Source: Methylotenera sp. | Lineage (GTDB): Bacteria > Pseudomonadota > Gammaproteobacteria > Burkholderiales > Methylophilaceae | Length of the DNA stretch: 64,000 nucleotides | Assembly (NCBI GenBank): GCA_030693535.1 | Contig: JAUYAL010000077.1 | Location: forward strand, 186,001 to 250,000 | Direction: 5' to 3' | In this document: one piece after another, positions 25,670 through 35,227 of the stretch | How the letters are laid out: each line of letters begins with the position of its first letter | Numbering within the stretch: position 1 is the first letter of the stretch | Notes under the pieces: generated by a model | Told to the model about the DNA's origin: nothing | Database searches by the model: none | What the model saw: the letters and a program-made list of their open reading frames with translations, nothing else | Program-made: the position numbers and the translations under genes

Positions 25670-26683
25670 ATGATGCTCAAGCAGCCCGATAATGTTGTTC
25701 AGCCCGTAGCTAGAATCACGCCAACTTTAGCCGTAGAGCGCATCGCTAGTGTCGTTCAGGAATTAGGTGACAGAGCTGCACAGTTTGTAAAAGGGCAAGA
25801 TTATTTTGCTCGTATACTATCAAAAGCTGGCAACACTACATATAACGTAAAAGTAGAAACTGCAGGCGTTAATGCGGCTGATGATAAAAACAGTGACATC
25901 AAAAACGTCATGTTGCAGATGGATATTGGCTCATCAGCCAAGGCGGGTCAAACGCTATTGTTGAAATTCATCAATAACAGCCCAGTACCGACATTTTTAC
26001 TTTTGCCAAATCCCACCAATATTGCTGGAAGTACCACTAAAATTAGTTCAGCAGCCAATCTCATCGGGCAGCATTTAAAGCAAGCGGAGAGTGATGGTGT
26101 TTCTACACGTATTCAGGCAACAGCAGTAGTAACGAATACACCCAGTAATGTACAGTTGATGGCGCAAAATTTAAACCATGCAATTAGAAATAGTGGCTTG
26201 TTTTATGAATCACATTTAAGTAATTTTGTTCAAGGTGGTCAAACGTTAACTGCGATTAGGCAAGAGCCGCAGAATCAATCTGGTTCAACATTGGCAGGAC
26301 TGATGTCACAGCAATTGTCAGTTCTTGAGAATCAGCGCCTGTCATGGCATGGTGAGGTGTGGCCAGGTCAAAAAATGGATTGGGATGTATATCTAGAGCA
26401 GCGTGATCGGGATGCAAGTGAGCAATGGGCAAGTGAACTGTCAGTCGATGAAGATAAGCCCATTTCCAGTGAATTAACGCTCCATTTGCCACACTTAGGT
26501 AGGGTGTCAGCTAAGATAAGCTTAATTGATGGACGCATTCGCATTAATGTTTTTGCAGACCAAGAGAAAACGCTAGATACCCTAAATAATCAAAGGCAAA
26601 CTTTGGCAGAGGCGATAGTAAAAAATGGCCAGCAGTTGGATGCTTTGACGCTGACTAAGAATGAACTGCGAGGTGAATCATGA
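25670..26683 (+). CDS. FliK-like hook-length control domain protein
   Basis: 337 residues. The C-terminal region (about 215-330) resembles the FliK C-terminal (Flg_hook) domain: SSELTLHLPHLGRVSAKISLIDGRIRINVFA. The first 200 residues are low in recognisable motifs. It is a second FliK-type protein, since a standard fliK lies in the fliF operon. It overlaps the next gene (an FlhB-tail homologue) by 4 bases, which suggests the pair works together on export specificity. Two ATGs (25670, 25673) are possible starts and neither has a strong ribosome site. Confidence 0.7.
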   Translation: MMLKQPDNVVQPVARITPTLAVERIASVVQELGDRAAQFVKGQDYFARILSKAGNTTYNVKVETAGVNAADDKNSDIKNVMLQMDIGSSAKAGQTLLLKFINNSPVPTFLLLPNPTNIAGSTTKISSAANLIGQHLKQAESDGVSTRIQATAVVTNTPSNVQLMAQNLNHAIRNSGLFYESHLSNFVQGGQTLTAIRQEPQNQSGSTLAGLMSQQLSVLENQRLSWHGEVWPGQKMDWDVYLEQRDRDASEQWASELSVDEDKPISSELTLHLPHLGRVSAKISLIDGRIRINVFADQEKTLDTLNNQRQTLAEAIVKNGQQLDALTLTKNELRGES

Positions 26684-27039
26684 GTAATGGACGTTCCGAT
26701 ACCGCGCTCAATACTAGCCAAAATACAAGTGCAAAGTCCATGCATAATCAAAATCAGCAAGCTATTGCTTTAGCATATGCTGATGGGGATTCTGCTCCAA
26801 AAGTGGTCGCCAAAGGACGGGGTTTGATTGCTGAGAAAATTATTGCAAGGGCTAAAGAGCATCATGTATTTGTGCATGAGTCTAAAGAATTAGTTGCCTT
26901 ATTAATGCAAGTTGATCTTGATGATCATATTCCCCCAGCATTGTATCAAGCTATTGCAGAGATTCTAGCTTGGCTTTATCGCATAGAAGAAGCAAAGTCT
27001 GATGCAGAAGGTTTGATTTTTAACGATTCATCTAGTTAA
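26680..27039 (+). CDS. FlhB C-terminal-domain-like protein (FlhX/EscU-type switch homologue)
   Basis: 119 residues. The segment from about 28 to 105 resembles the cytoplasmic FlhB/EscU tail: ALAYADGDSAPKVVAKGRGLIAEKII, HVFVHESKELVALLMQVDLDDHIPPALYQAIAEIL. The four membrane helices and the NPTH autocleavage motif of full FlhB are absent, so it corresponds to the post-cleavage FlhB-CC fragment. Such proteins can in some bacteria substitute for that fragment. Its coupling to a FliK-like gene fits, because FliK acts on FlhB to switch substrate class. Confidence 0.82.
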   Translation: MSNGRSDTALNTSQNTSAKSMHNQNQQAIALAYADGDSAPKVVAKGRGLIAEKIIARAKEHHVFVHESKELVALLMQVDLDDHIPPALYQAIAEILAWLYRIEEAKSDAEGLIFNDSSS

Positions 27040-27059
27040 GATAAAGCTTAAACGCCATA

Positions 27060-27079
27060 TCTAAAATTCAATTTTTAGA
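27060..27079. terminator. Possible bidirectional AT-rich terminator
   Basis: TCTAAAA and TTTTAGA arms at 27060-27066 and 27073-27079 lie between two convergent genes and overlap the fliE stop. AT-rich and weak. Confidence 0.3.
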
Positions 27080-27449
27080 CCTGCATATTCATAATATCTT
27101 GATAGGCTGACACAAGCTTATTACGCACTTGTATAGTGGCTTGAAATGATATATTGGCCTTTTGTCCGGCAATCATGACATCAGAAAGGCTAACACTATC
27201 ATCACCCATGGCAAAGTTTTTACCTAACTTTTCCGCATCCATTTGAATTTTATTCACCTGATTTAAAGAGGCTTTCAATGCCTCTGAAAAGTCAATTTTA
27301 CCAGTACTTGGTGTTTTCTGCATTCCTACTGGGGATGCCAATCCACCGATGGCTTCAGTTTGTGGTCTTTGCGCTGAAGCTTTTAGTTGTGCAAGCATAG
27401 ATTCTATTCTGCTTGAATCAATTCCACCTATTTGCATGATTTTCTCCAA
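27075..27449 (-). CDS. fliE: Flagellar MS ring-rod junction protein
   Basis: 124 residues. The C-terminal half has the FliE pattern DFSEALKASLNQVNKIQMDAE, VSLSDVMIAGQKANISFQ and VRNKLVSAYQDIMNMQV. It links the MS ring to the proximal rod and is among the first type III substrates. A TTGGAGA ribosome site precedes the ATG. It is divergent from fliF, as in many betaproteobacteria. Confidence 0.95.
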   Translation of the reverse strand: MEKIMQIGGIDSSRIESMLAQLKASAQRPQTEAIGGLASPVGMQKTPSTGKIDFSEALKASLNQVNKIQMDAEKLGKNFAMGDDSVSLSDVMIAGQKANISFQATIQVRNKLVSAYQDIMNMQV

Positions 27450-27754
27450 TTACTCTTAAAAATATTTGTGTGTCGCTAATCAATCAGTTCATTTAATGCA
27501 GACTAATGGCTGACAGTTGTTAATCAGGAAAATTGATAACCAACACTAAATTTAGCTTTGCCAGCAAGTGTTGCTAATTTAACACTTCAAATCTATAGCG
27601 AGCCGCCAAATAGCTTGGTGAAAATCGCTCTATTCCTAAATTTGAAAATTCAAGTAATCCGCATAATGGTAATCAATGATTAATGAAGTTATATGCGGTA
27701 GATATTTAGGTAAAGAAATGATGTATTTGATGGACAAGAAATTGGGGAAACATT
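27450..27754. promoter_or_regulatory. Divergent fliE/fliF promoter region
   Basis: About 305 bases that must hold the start signals for fliE and the fliF operon. No exact sigma-28 or sigma-54 match is present. It contains a spaced inverted repeat, CCGCATA (27659-27665) and TATGCGG (27692-27698), 57 bases before fliF, which may be a regulator site. A GGGGAAA ribosome site precedes the fliF ATG. Confidence 0.5.
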
Positions 27755-29383
27755 ATGGCAGCAGCAACTGACGCAGCCTTGAGTAGCAGTACAGGGGATT
27801 CAATGTCTCAAATGAGTAATAAATTATTGTTAATAGCAGGAGCTGCTGCTGTCATTGCGGTGATGGCAGTGTTCTGGTTATGGAGCCAGCAACCAGATTA
27901 TCGCATTCTATTTTCAAACTATTCAGATAAAGACGGCGGTGCTATTGTAGCGGCGTTAGAAAAAATGAATGTGCCTTATAAATTTTCTGATAGCGGCACA
28001 GCCATACTTGTCCCTGCAGCTCAGGTACATCAAGCACGACTAAAACTGGCTTCTGATGGTCTGCCTAGAGGCGGTAACATAGGTTTTGAAATTTTAGAGA
28101 ATCAAAAATTTGGCGTTTCACAATTTGTTGAGCAGGTAAATTTTCAGCGTGCATTAGAAGGTGAGCTTGAACGTAGCATTCAGTCTATCGGTGCGGTTGA
28201 AGTGGCAAGAATCCATCTTGCAATTCCTAAGGCGACTGTATTTGTGAGAGATCAACAAAAGCCAACGGCTTCGGTGTTGTTGAATCTTCGTGCAGGTCGT
28301 AGTTTAGATGCCCAACAAGTTGGGGCGGTGGTCCACTTGGTTGCAAGTAGCGTACCAGATTTGCCAGCCGCTAATGTGACAGTAGTTGATCAGAATGGTA
28401 ATTTACTATCAGACACAACTAAAAAAATGGGCGCAAATAATTTAGACCCAACACAACTTAAGTACATTGATGATATTCAACAAAGTATTGTTAAGCGTGT
28501 CGAGTCTATTATTGCACCTATCGTTGGTGCTAAAAACGTGCGCGCAGAAGCCAGTGCGGAAATTGATTTTTCTAGTTTAGAGCAGGCTGCAGAAACCTAT
28601 AAACCTAATCAGAAGCCTGATGATGCTGTCATTCGTAGTTCACAAAGTAATGAATCTCAAACCACTGATGGCGCTACAGCAACCGGCGTTCCGGGCGCAT
28701 TATCTAATCAACCGCAAGCAAATGCTACAGCACCTATTAATGCCGCGCCTGATGACGCTGCCGCAACCGTAGCAAACACAACACCGTTGACTAGCCAGAA
28801 GAATCTTACGACTAATTTTGAAGTAGACAAGACTGTGCGATATGTTCAACAAGGCATGGGCGGAATTAAGCGTTTAAATGTTGCTGTGGTAGTCAATAAC
28901 ATGCAAGTAGTAGATCAAAAAGGCAAGGTAACATATCGCCCACTCACTGTTGCTGAAAAAACACAAATCAATGATTTAGCCATGCAAGCAATGGGTTTCA
29001 ATAAAGAGCGTGGCGATGCGCTGACTATCGTGAATAGTTCTTTTGCCAGCGAGCCTACTGAAATAATGCCAGAGGTGCCACTCTGGAAAAATCCAGAAGT
29101 GATTGAATATGTAAAAGATGCATTACGCTTTATCGTCGGCATTGTCGTGCTGATGATGATTTATAAGAAAGCGCTTAGTCCAGTAATACGTAAATTGATG
29201 GCGGCATCGCCTAAGTTACTTCCTGCGCCTGTAAATGACGATACTGTTGTTAATCTAAGTGGCGAGCAATCTAAACTGTCTGCGCCTGTAGATAATAAAT
29301 TGGAAGCTGCTAAGCAGTTAGCAAAAGACAATCCTAGAATGGTTGCAAGTGTTGTAGCAAATTGGACAAGTGGAAATGAGTAA
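27755..29383 (+). CDS. fliF: Flagellar MS-ring protein
   Basis: 542 residues. First membrane helix at about 26-45; then the YscJ-like domains with DYRILFSNYSDKDGGAIVAALEKMNVPY, ILENQKFGVSQFVEQVNFQRALEGELERSI and RVHLAIP-type sequence; a low-complexity central linker (about 300-345); second membrane helix at about 455-475; and a C-terminal cytoplasmic tail for FliG binding (ending VVANWTSGNE). It forms the inner-membrane ring on which the basal body is built. First gene of fliFGHIJK. Confidence 0.97.
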   Translation: MAAATDAALSSSTGDSMSQMSNKLLLIAGAAAVIAVMAVFWLWSQQPDYRILFSNYSDKDGGAIVAALEKMNVPYKFSDSGTAILVPAAQVHQARLKLASDGLPRGGNIGFEILENQKFGVSQFVEQVNFQRALEGELERSIQSIGAVEVARIHLAIPKATVFVRDQQKPTASVLLNLRAGRSLDAQQVGAVVHLVASSVPDLPAANVTVVDQNGNLLSDTTKKMGANNLDPTQLKYIDDIQQSIVKRVESIIAPIVGAKNVRAEASAEIDFSSLEQAAETYKPNQKPDDAVIRSSQSNESQTTDGATATGVPGALSNQPQANATAPINAAPDDAAATVANTTPLTSQKNLTTNFEVDKTVRYVQQGMGGIKRLNVAVVVNNMQVVDQKGKVTYRPLTVAEKTQINDLAMQAMGFNKERGDALTIVNSSFASEPTEIMPEVPLWKNPEVIEYVKDALRFIVGIVVLMMIYKKALSPVIRKLMAASPKLLPAPVNDDTVVNLSGEQSKLSAPVDNKLEAAKQLAKDNPRMVASVVANWTSGNE

Positions 29384-29388
29384 CGCAA

Positions 29389-30387
29389 ATGAGTGATGCA
29401 GGAGTAATGAGAAGCGCAATTTTAATGCTAGCACTGGGTGCTGATGAAGCGGCAGAAGTGATGAAATTTCTTAGTCCGAAAGAAGTTCAGAAACTTGGTA
29501 CGGCGATGTCGACTCTAAAATCTGTTGGTCGTGAACAGGTGGAAACTGTGGTCAATGAGTTTTTGACTGAAGCTGAATTAAGCAGCGATTTTGGCCTAGA
29601 TTCTGATGAGTATATTCGTTCAGTGTTGAATAAAGCTTTGGGTGAAGATAAAGCTTCAGGCCTATTAAATCGTATTTTGCAATCGCGAGATGCCAGTGGT
29701 ATTGAAAGCCTTAAGTGGATGGATGCGCCGACGGTTTCTGAGTTTATTAAGAATGAGCACCCACAGATTATTGCGACTATTCTTGTTCACTTAGAACCAG
29801 ATCAGGCATCTGAAATTATCGGATACTTCCCTGAACGTATGCGCCAGGATGTAATGTTGCGCATTGCAACACTCGATGGTGTTAAGCCGGTTGCATTACG
29901 CGAACTAAATGATGTGATGACCAAGTTACTTACAGGCAATGAGAATCTTAAAAAGCAAACCATGGGTGGTATAAAGGTTGCGGCTAATATCATGAACTTT
30001 ATGAGCGGTGATAATGAGGCTGTCATTATGGAAGGCCTAAAAAGCTACGACGATGATATGGCGCAGAAGATTATGGATGAGATGTTTGTGTTCGACAATA
30101 TTATCGATATTGATGATAAAGGCATACAGGTCATATTGAGAGAAGTTCAATCAGAAATGCTTATTGTTGCTCTTAAGGGTACCACCGAAGAAATGCGCGA
30201 GAAAATATTCAAGAATATGTCATCTCGTGCGGCTGAAATGATGAAAGAAGATCTGGAATCTAAAGGGCCAGTTAAATTATCAGAAGTTGAAGCGCAGCAA
30301 AAACAAATTTTGCAGATTGTTCGTAGATTGTCTGATGAAGGCCAGATTCAGTTGGCCGGTAAGGGCGGAGATGACCAATATGTATAG
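29389..30387 (+). CDS. fliG: Flagellar motor switch protein FliG
   Basis: 332 residues, essentially the family length. N-terminal FliF-binding domain; the middle domain has EHPQIIATILVHLEPDQASEII, which includes the EHPQ motif for FliM contact; the C-terminal domain has the charged torque helix around LIVALKGTTEEMREKIFKNMSSRAAEMMKEDLE. It is the rotor protein that interacts with MotA. It starts 5 bases after fliF. Confidence 0.97.
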   Translation: MSDAGVMRSAILMLALGADEAAEVMKFLSPKEVQKLGTAMSTLKSVGREQVETVVNEFLTEAELSSDFGLDSDEYIRSVLNKALGEDKASGLLNRILQSRDASGIESLKWMDAPTVSEFIKNEHPQIIATILVHLEPDQASEIIGYFPERMRQDVMLRIATLDGVKPVALRELNDVMTKLLTGNENLKKQTMGGIKVAANIMNFMSGDNEAVIMEGLKSYDDDMAQKIMDEMFVFDNIIDIDDKGIQVILREVQSEMLIVALKGTTEEMREKIFKNMSSRAAEMMKEDLESKGPVKLSEVEAQQKQILQIVRRLSDEGQIQLAGKGGDDQYV

Positions 30388-30413
30388 AATTACTCAGTAT
30401 GCATAGGAGCGCT

Positions 30414-31061
30414 ATGGCTATTCCAAAAGAGCAACAAACCGCCTATGAAAGATGGGAGATGTCTTCCTTTGCTGAAGGTAATCAAAGTATTGCTGCCAGC
30501 AAACCTGTCAAGAAAGATAGCGCAGTGGCTTCAGAAAAGTTGTCTCAGATTCTTGAGTCGGCTCGTAAAGAGGCATACACAAAAGGCATGCAAGAAGGTT
30601 TTGCCGTTGGTATGGCAAAAGCTAGAGAATATGCCAAGGAAGATAAACAGAATTTTCTCAATCTTATGCAATCGTTTAGTGACGCGCTTGAGCATTCTGA
30701 TGAGCAGATTGCAGATGATGCATTGTCCCTAGCGCTGGAAATTGCAAAATCCATGTTGAAAGTAAAGTTGAACATCGATGCTTCCGCCGTTCTGCCTGTG
30801 GTGATGGATGCAATTCACTACCTGCCTTATGTGCAGAAACCAGCTAGAATACTAGTGCATCATGAAGATGCGCAGACTCTTCGAGAGTATCTTGCTGAAG
30901 AGATTACCAGTCAACATTGGCAAATACAGGAAGATATCAATATAGAGCGGGGCGGCTGCATTGTTGAAACAGGTGCAAATCAGATTGATGCAACGAATGA
31001 AGTGCGCTGGAAACGAATCAATGATGCACTGGCTCAGAACAGTCAATGGTTATTGCTGTGA
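30414..31061 (+). CDS. fliH: Flagellar export ATPase regulator FliH
   Basis: About 215 residues from ATG 30414. That start is preferred over the in-frame ATG at 30399 because AGGAG (30405-30409) lies only before it. The central part has the [17 protein letters not shown] glycine-spaced helix typical of FliH, and the C-terminus resembles V-ATPase subunit E/HrpE. It forms a dimer with FliI, restrains its ATPase and docks it to the export gate and C ring. Its end overlaps the fliI start. Confidence 0.92.
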   Translation: MAIPKEQQTAYERWEMSSFAEGNQSIAASKPVKKDSAVASEKLSQILESARKEAYTKGMQEGFAVGMAKAREYAKEDKQNFLNLMQSFSDALEHSDEQIADDALSLALEIAKSMLKVKLNIDASAVLPVVMDAIHYLPYVQKPARILVHHEDAQTLREYLAEEITSQHWQIQEDINIERGGCIVETGANQIDATNEVRWKRINDALAQNSQWLLL

Positions 31062-32611
31062 ACTTGCCAAATTTAAATTCAGCAGATTTTAATCCGCAAG
31101 ATTCTAGTCTGAACAGTATCGCTTCGGTAGGGATCTTGTCACCTGATTTAGATGCATTACGTCAAGAGCCGTCAGATTTAGATCTACCAAAAGTTGACCA
31201 TCAAAATATCCATCGGCAACGTTGGCATGATCACATTCGTGATTGCAAAGAGATTCTTCGTATCGTAGAGCCTCTTGAAATTGCTGGACGTATTACAAAA
31301 CTAACAGGATTAGTGATGGAGGCGGCAGGGATTAAATTGCCTATTGGTAGCGCATGCTACGTTCCATTGGCAGAAGGCCGTCGTGTGGAGGCTGAAGTTG
31401 TTGGTTTCGATGGTGAACGCATGTTGTTGATGCCGCAAAGTAGTGTTGATGGCGTTATGCCAGGTGCTAAGGTGTTTGCTTTAGAGGTGGCAGAATCGCT
31501 ACCTAAACCGCATCATGGCAATCCGCCACGCAGAAGAGTAACTGACCGCGCACGACATCTGCCAGTAGGTAATGAGTTGTTAGGCCGTGTAGTAGATGGT
31601 GCAGGTATTCCGCTAGATGATTTAGGTGCAATTAAAGCGGTACAAAGTTCACCTTTACATGCGCGTCCAATGAACCCGCTAATGCGCGCGCCAATCGAGG
31701 AAATATTAGATGTCGGTGTGCGCGCTATAAACAGTATGCTTACGGTTGGCCGTGGTCAACGTATGGGCTTGTTTGCTGGTTCAGGCGTTGGTAAGAGCGT
31801 GTTATTGGGAATGATGGCGCGCTACACCACGGCAGATGTTATTGTGGTTGGCCTAATTGGCGAGCGGGGCCGTGAAGTACAAGAGTTTATAGAGCAGATA
31901 CTTGGCCCTGAAGGTTTGGCAAGATCTGTTGTCGTTGCTGCGCCAGCAGATTCACCAGCGTTGATGCGATTGCAAGGTGCAAATTACGCAACAACAATTG
32001 CTGAGAATTTCCGTGATCAAGGTAAAAATGTACTACTGATTATGGATTCATTAACGCGTTTTGCTATGGCGCAACGTGAAATTGCTTTGGCAATCGGTGA
32101 GCCACCGGCGACGAAAGGCTACCCACCCTCGGTATTTGCAAAATTACCTGCGTTAGTAGAGAGAGTTGGTAACGGTAAACGTGGTGAAGGCTCAATTACT
32201 GCTTTCTATACCGTGCTGACTGAAGGGGATGATCAACAAGATCCAATTGCAGATGCGGCTCGCGCTATTTTGGATGGGCATATCGTGTTGAGTCGAAATT
32301 TAGCAGAAAGCGGACATTACCCAGCGATAGATATAGAGCAGTCTATTAGTCGTGCTATGCATAACATTACTAGCCCTGAACATCAAAAGCTTGCTCGCAA
32401 GCTTAAACAGCTTAACTCACGCTATATGCGTAGTGTTGATTTGATTAATGTTGGCGCATATGAAGCTGGTAGTGATGCTGTGTTAGATCAGGCAATTGCA
32501 AGGCATGACAGTATTGATGCATTTTTGCAGCAAGGAATTTCGGAAAGGTCTGGTGTAGAAGAAAGCATCGGACATTTAATTCATGTGCTTGATGGTTTAG
32601 CGCTAAACTAA
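31046..32611 (+). CDS. fliI: Flagellum-specific export ATPase
   Basis: 521 residues, somewhat long at the N-terminus (E. coli about 457), with an extra leader before the [14 protein letters not shown] region. Walker A is GSGVGKS at 245-251; Walker B is [35 protein letters not shown]. It is an F1-beta-like hexameric ATPase that energises flagellar protein export together with FliH and FliJ. The ATG at 31046 overlaps fliH by 16 bases and has no strong ribosome site, so coupling to fliH translation is likely; a GTG at 31058 is an alternative. Confidence 0.95.
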   Translation: MVIAVNLPNLNSADFNPQDSSLNSIASVGILSPDLDALRQEPSDLDLPKVDHQNIHRQRWHDHIRDCKEILRIVEPLEIAGRITKLTGLVMEAAGIKLPIGSACYVPLAEGRRVEAEVVGFDGERMLLMPQSSVDGVMPGAKVFALEVAESLPKPHHGNPPRRRVTDRARHLPVGNELLGRVVDGAGIPLDDLGAIKAVQSSPLHARPMNPLMRAPIEEILDVGVRAINSMLTVGRGQRMGLFAGSGVGKSVLLGMMARYTTADVIVVGLIGERGREVQEFIEQILGPEGLARSVVVAAPADSPALMRLQGANYATTIAENFRDQGKNVLLIMDSLTRFAMAQREIALAIGEPPATKGYPPSVFAKLPALVERVGNGKRGEGSITAFYTVLTEGDDQQDPIADAARAILDGHIVLSRNLAESGHYPAIDIEQSISRAMHNITSPEHQKLARKLKQLNSRYMRSVDLINVGAYEAGSDAVLDQAIARHDSIDAFLQQGISERSGVEESIGHLIHVLDGLALN

Positions 32612-32676
32612 GTTTCAAGTTGAACTTATATTTTAATTTAAACCTAGCTTAAATAAAAAAGATTGATAGAGAATAT

Positions 32677-33126
32677 ATGGCGACACAATCAACCAGCGTA
32701 CTAAAAATGCTACAGGAAATTTCAGCTAAAGAAGTAGACATGGCAACAGAAGCGTTGGCAAAAGCAATGAAGTTGGCCAGTGAAGCAAAGACAAAACAAG
32801 ATTTGCTATTAGAGTATAGACAAGACTATGTGAAAAATCTTAATCGGATTCTGGAAGCTGGTATGGGTGCAGAGGCATATCAAAATTTTCAGAATTTTTT
32901 TGGTAAATTAGATCAAGCAATATCAGGACAACAAGAAGTGGTTGAAATGGCCAACCGACAGGTGAAAGTACATCGGCAATTATGGCAGGAAAGCCAACGA
33001 AAAAAACTTTCTTATGATGTGCTACTGCAACGTTCTGACAAGCGTGAAAATAAAATTGAGCAAAAGAAAGATCAGAAAATGACGGATGAATTTGCGATGC
33101 GCATCAGCAGGCATAAGCATTCTTAA
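32677..33126 (+). CDS. fliJ: Flagellar export protein FliJ
   Basis: 149 residues, an antiparallel coiled-coil of charged helices with NRILEAGMGAEAYQNFQNFFGKLDQAI and a Lys/Glu-rich C-terminus. It corresponds to the stalk of the export ATPase and escorts chaperone complexes. It lies directly between fliI and fliK, the standard order. Confidence 0.93.
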   Translation: MATQSTSVLKMLQEISAKEVDMATEALAKAMKLASEAKTKQDLLLEYRQDYVKNLNRILEAGMGAEAYQNFQNFFGKLDQAISGQQEVVEMANRQVKVHRQLWQESQRKKLSYDVLLQRSDKRENKIEQKKDQKMTDEFAMRISRHKHS

Positions 33127-33203
33127 TTTAGAGTTTTGGTTTTATCTGTATCGCAAATATATATTTTGAATTAGAAAATAGTTAATTTTTGGAGTTGAGT
33201 ATC

Positions 33204-34502
33204 ATGCAAAATTTATCATTACAAATGGCACAGTTGGCAACGCAAAATAAAGCTGAAATATCAGCGGGAAAAGTTAATGCGGTCATGGATAAAAATGCTT
33301 CCGCCGAGCAAAACGCTACATTTAAAATGGTATTGTCAAAGCAAGTGCAATCTCAGCAAACACCAGCTAAACAGGCGGCTACTCAGCCAGGTAAAGCTCA
33401 GAAAATGACGGATAAAGCAACTACAGATAAAGAAGCGGTTGAAAATAATGTGGAAGCTGCAGCGCTTCATGCAAAAAGAAAAGCTAAAGCGATTAATGGT
33501 CAGCATATCCTTACAACACCTATAGGCGATGATAAAAAAACCAATTCGATAAATGCGGATATTGCTTTGATAAGTAATCCTGATTCGCCATCCGTTTATC
33601 AAACTAAGCTGGAAGCTATCACATCGTTTGGCAATAAAGATGAAGTGGATACCAAATCTGAAAATGTTAATATCAATTTGCAAGATAGTAGCGCGATAGC
33701 TTTATCGGCTGCAACTTTAGCACTAGGAATGAATAGTAATCCATTGGTAAATACGCAAGTTACTACAGCAACGACTGAGCCTAAACTTAGTTCTCAATTT
33801 AGCTCTCAAGTTGCGACAGAAGTTGAAGATTCACCAAGCAAACAATACGACCTAGATGCAATGTTGAGCAATGCGATATCGCAGTCTAAAAATATTAATA
33901 TATCAGAACGAAGCATTGTAGAGCCGAAAGTGGCGTTAGAGGACTTGGTTAATACAGCTAAATTTGGCCAGTTAGATGCGGTGGCAAAAGAAGTAATCAT
34001 GCCAACTGGCTTGCAGCCAAGTGCGCAAGTAAATGTGACTTCATCCGTACAGCAAGTTGCCATTGCTAGCGTTGTTAATGCTTATCCAGGCAGAGCTGGC
34101 TGGGATCAAGCTATTAGTCAAAAAGTGGTTTGGATGGTAGGCGCTGGTCAGCAATCAGCAACACTCACGCTAAATCCACCAGATTTAGGCCCATTGCAAG
34201 TGATGATTAATGTGCATAATGATCAAACAGACGCAACATTTATTTCGAATAATGCAGAAGTTCGGCAGGCTTTACTAGACGGCATGTCAAATTTACGAGA
34301 TAAAATGAGCGAGTCTGGACTGCAGCTTGGTCAGGCTAACGTAAGCTCTGGTCAGCAATCTCAGCAGCAATTTAATCAAGCGATGCAAAGTCAGCACACT
34401 TCACCGGCTAATAACGAAAATGCTCTATTGCCACTTGAAAAAACAACAGGCACGACTACATTGTCGCGTATTTCAAACGGCCTAGTAGATACTTTTGCCT
34501 AA
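33204..34502 (+). CDS. fliK: Flagellar hook-length control protein
   Basis: About 432 residues from ATG 33204, with GGAG (33191-33194) at the right distance; an in-frame TTG at 33189 is less likely. The N-terminal about 290 residues are Gln/Lys/Ala-rich and disordered, as in rulers. The C-terminal Flg_hook domain has QSATLTLNPPDLGPLQVMINVHNDQTDATFISNNAEVRQALLDGMSNLRDKMSESGLQLGQANV-type sequence. It measures the hook and triggers the FlhB switch from hook to filament export. Confidence 0.94.
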   Translation: MQNLSLQMAQLATQNKAEISAGKVNAVMDKNASAEQNATFKMVLSKQVQSQQTPAKQAATQPGKAQKMTDKATTDKEAVENNVEAAALHAKRKAKAINGQHILTTPIGDDKKTNSINADIALISNPDSPSVYQTKLEAITSFGNKDEVDTKSENVNINLQDSSAIALSAATLALGMNSNPLVNTQVTTATTEPKLSSQFSSQVATEVEDSPSKQYDLDAMLSNAISQSKNINISERSIVEPKVALEDLVNTAKFGQLDAVAKEVIMPTGLQPSAQVNVTSSVQQVAIASVVNAYPGRAGWDQAISQKVVWMVGAGQQSATLTLNPPDLGPLQVMINVHNDQTDATFISNNAEVRQALLDGMSNLRDKMSESGLQLGQANVSSGQQSQQQFNQAMQSQHTSPANNENALLPLEKTTGTTTLSRISNGLVDTFA

Positions 34503-34714
34503 TTAAATCTTCTATAAAACAAAGATTGGCATTTCTATCTATCTACCTAGCAATTTTGGGATTTTAAATAACTGAAAATCATAATTAAACGCCTTTTCCC
34601 ATCTCTTATCCGCGCTTGTTGTTAAGCCTTTTTTTTTCATAATATAGGTATCAATAACGTCTTTGACTGCGAATCACGCAACAAAGGACAAAGTTAATAT
34701 GGAAGGCAATTAAA

Positions 34715-35209
34715 ATGGCAGTAGATCCTAAACCAGATGGCGCAGAAGTTGCAGCACCAAAATCCAAGAAAAAATTAATCATTATTATTGCTGCCGTAGT
34801 AATTTTGGCAGGTGGTGGTGGCGCTTCATGGTTTTTGATGAAACCTAAAGCAGGAGATAATAAAGCTGAAGTGAAAAAAGTAGAGCCAGCTCAGGCGCCA
34901 GTGTTTGTTACGCTTGAGCAATTTACTGTTAATTTGCAACCTGATCCAGATGAGAAGTTTTTGCAACTTGATATTTCATTGCAAGTTGCTAACCCTGAAG
35001 TGGAAAAGTTAATTAAAGAGCAGATGCCAGCAGTGCGTAGTCGTCTATTGATGCTATTGACCAGTAAAGTAGCGTCTGATATTTCAACTTCCGAAGGCAA
35101 ACAGATGTTGAGTGATCAGATTGTCGCTGAGGTTAAAAAGCCTTTTACTAAAGATGGTAAGCCACAAGAAATCTTGGGTGTTTTCTTTACCTCATTCGTT
35201 ATTCAGTAA
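34715..35209 (+). CDS. fliL: Flagellar basal-body protein FliL
   Basis: 164 residues. A short Lys-rich cytoplasmic N-terminus is followed by a membrane helix (about 22-42, LIIIIAAVVILAGGGGASWFL) and a periplasmic stomatin-like domain with PVFVTLEQFTVNLQPDPDEKFLQLDISLQV. It rings the stator and supports torque. It is the first gene of fliLMNOPQR, after a 212-base gap that should contain a promoter I could not identify. Confidence 0.95.
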   Translation: MAVDPKPDGAEVAAPKSKKKLIIIIAAVVILAGGGGASWFLMKPKAGDNKAEVKKVEPAQAPVFVTLEQFTVNLQPDPDEKFLQLDISLQVANPEVEKLIKEQMPAVRSRLLMLLTSKVASDISTSEGKQMLSDQIVAEVKKPFTKDGKPQEILGVFFTSFVIQ

Positions 35210-35227
35210 TCATTATCCATAATAATC

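Noticed and set aside
27616..27633. Sigma-54-like TTGGTG...CGC before fliF
   Set aside because: GG and GC are 8 bases apart instead of 10.
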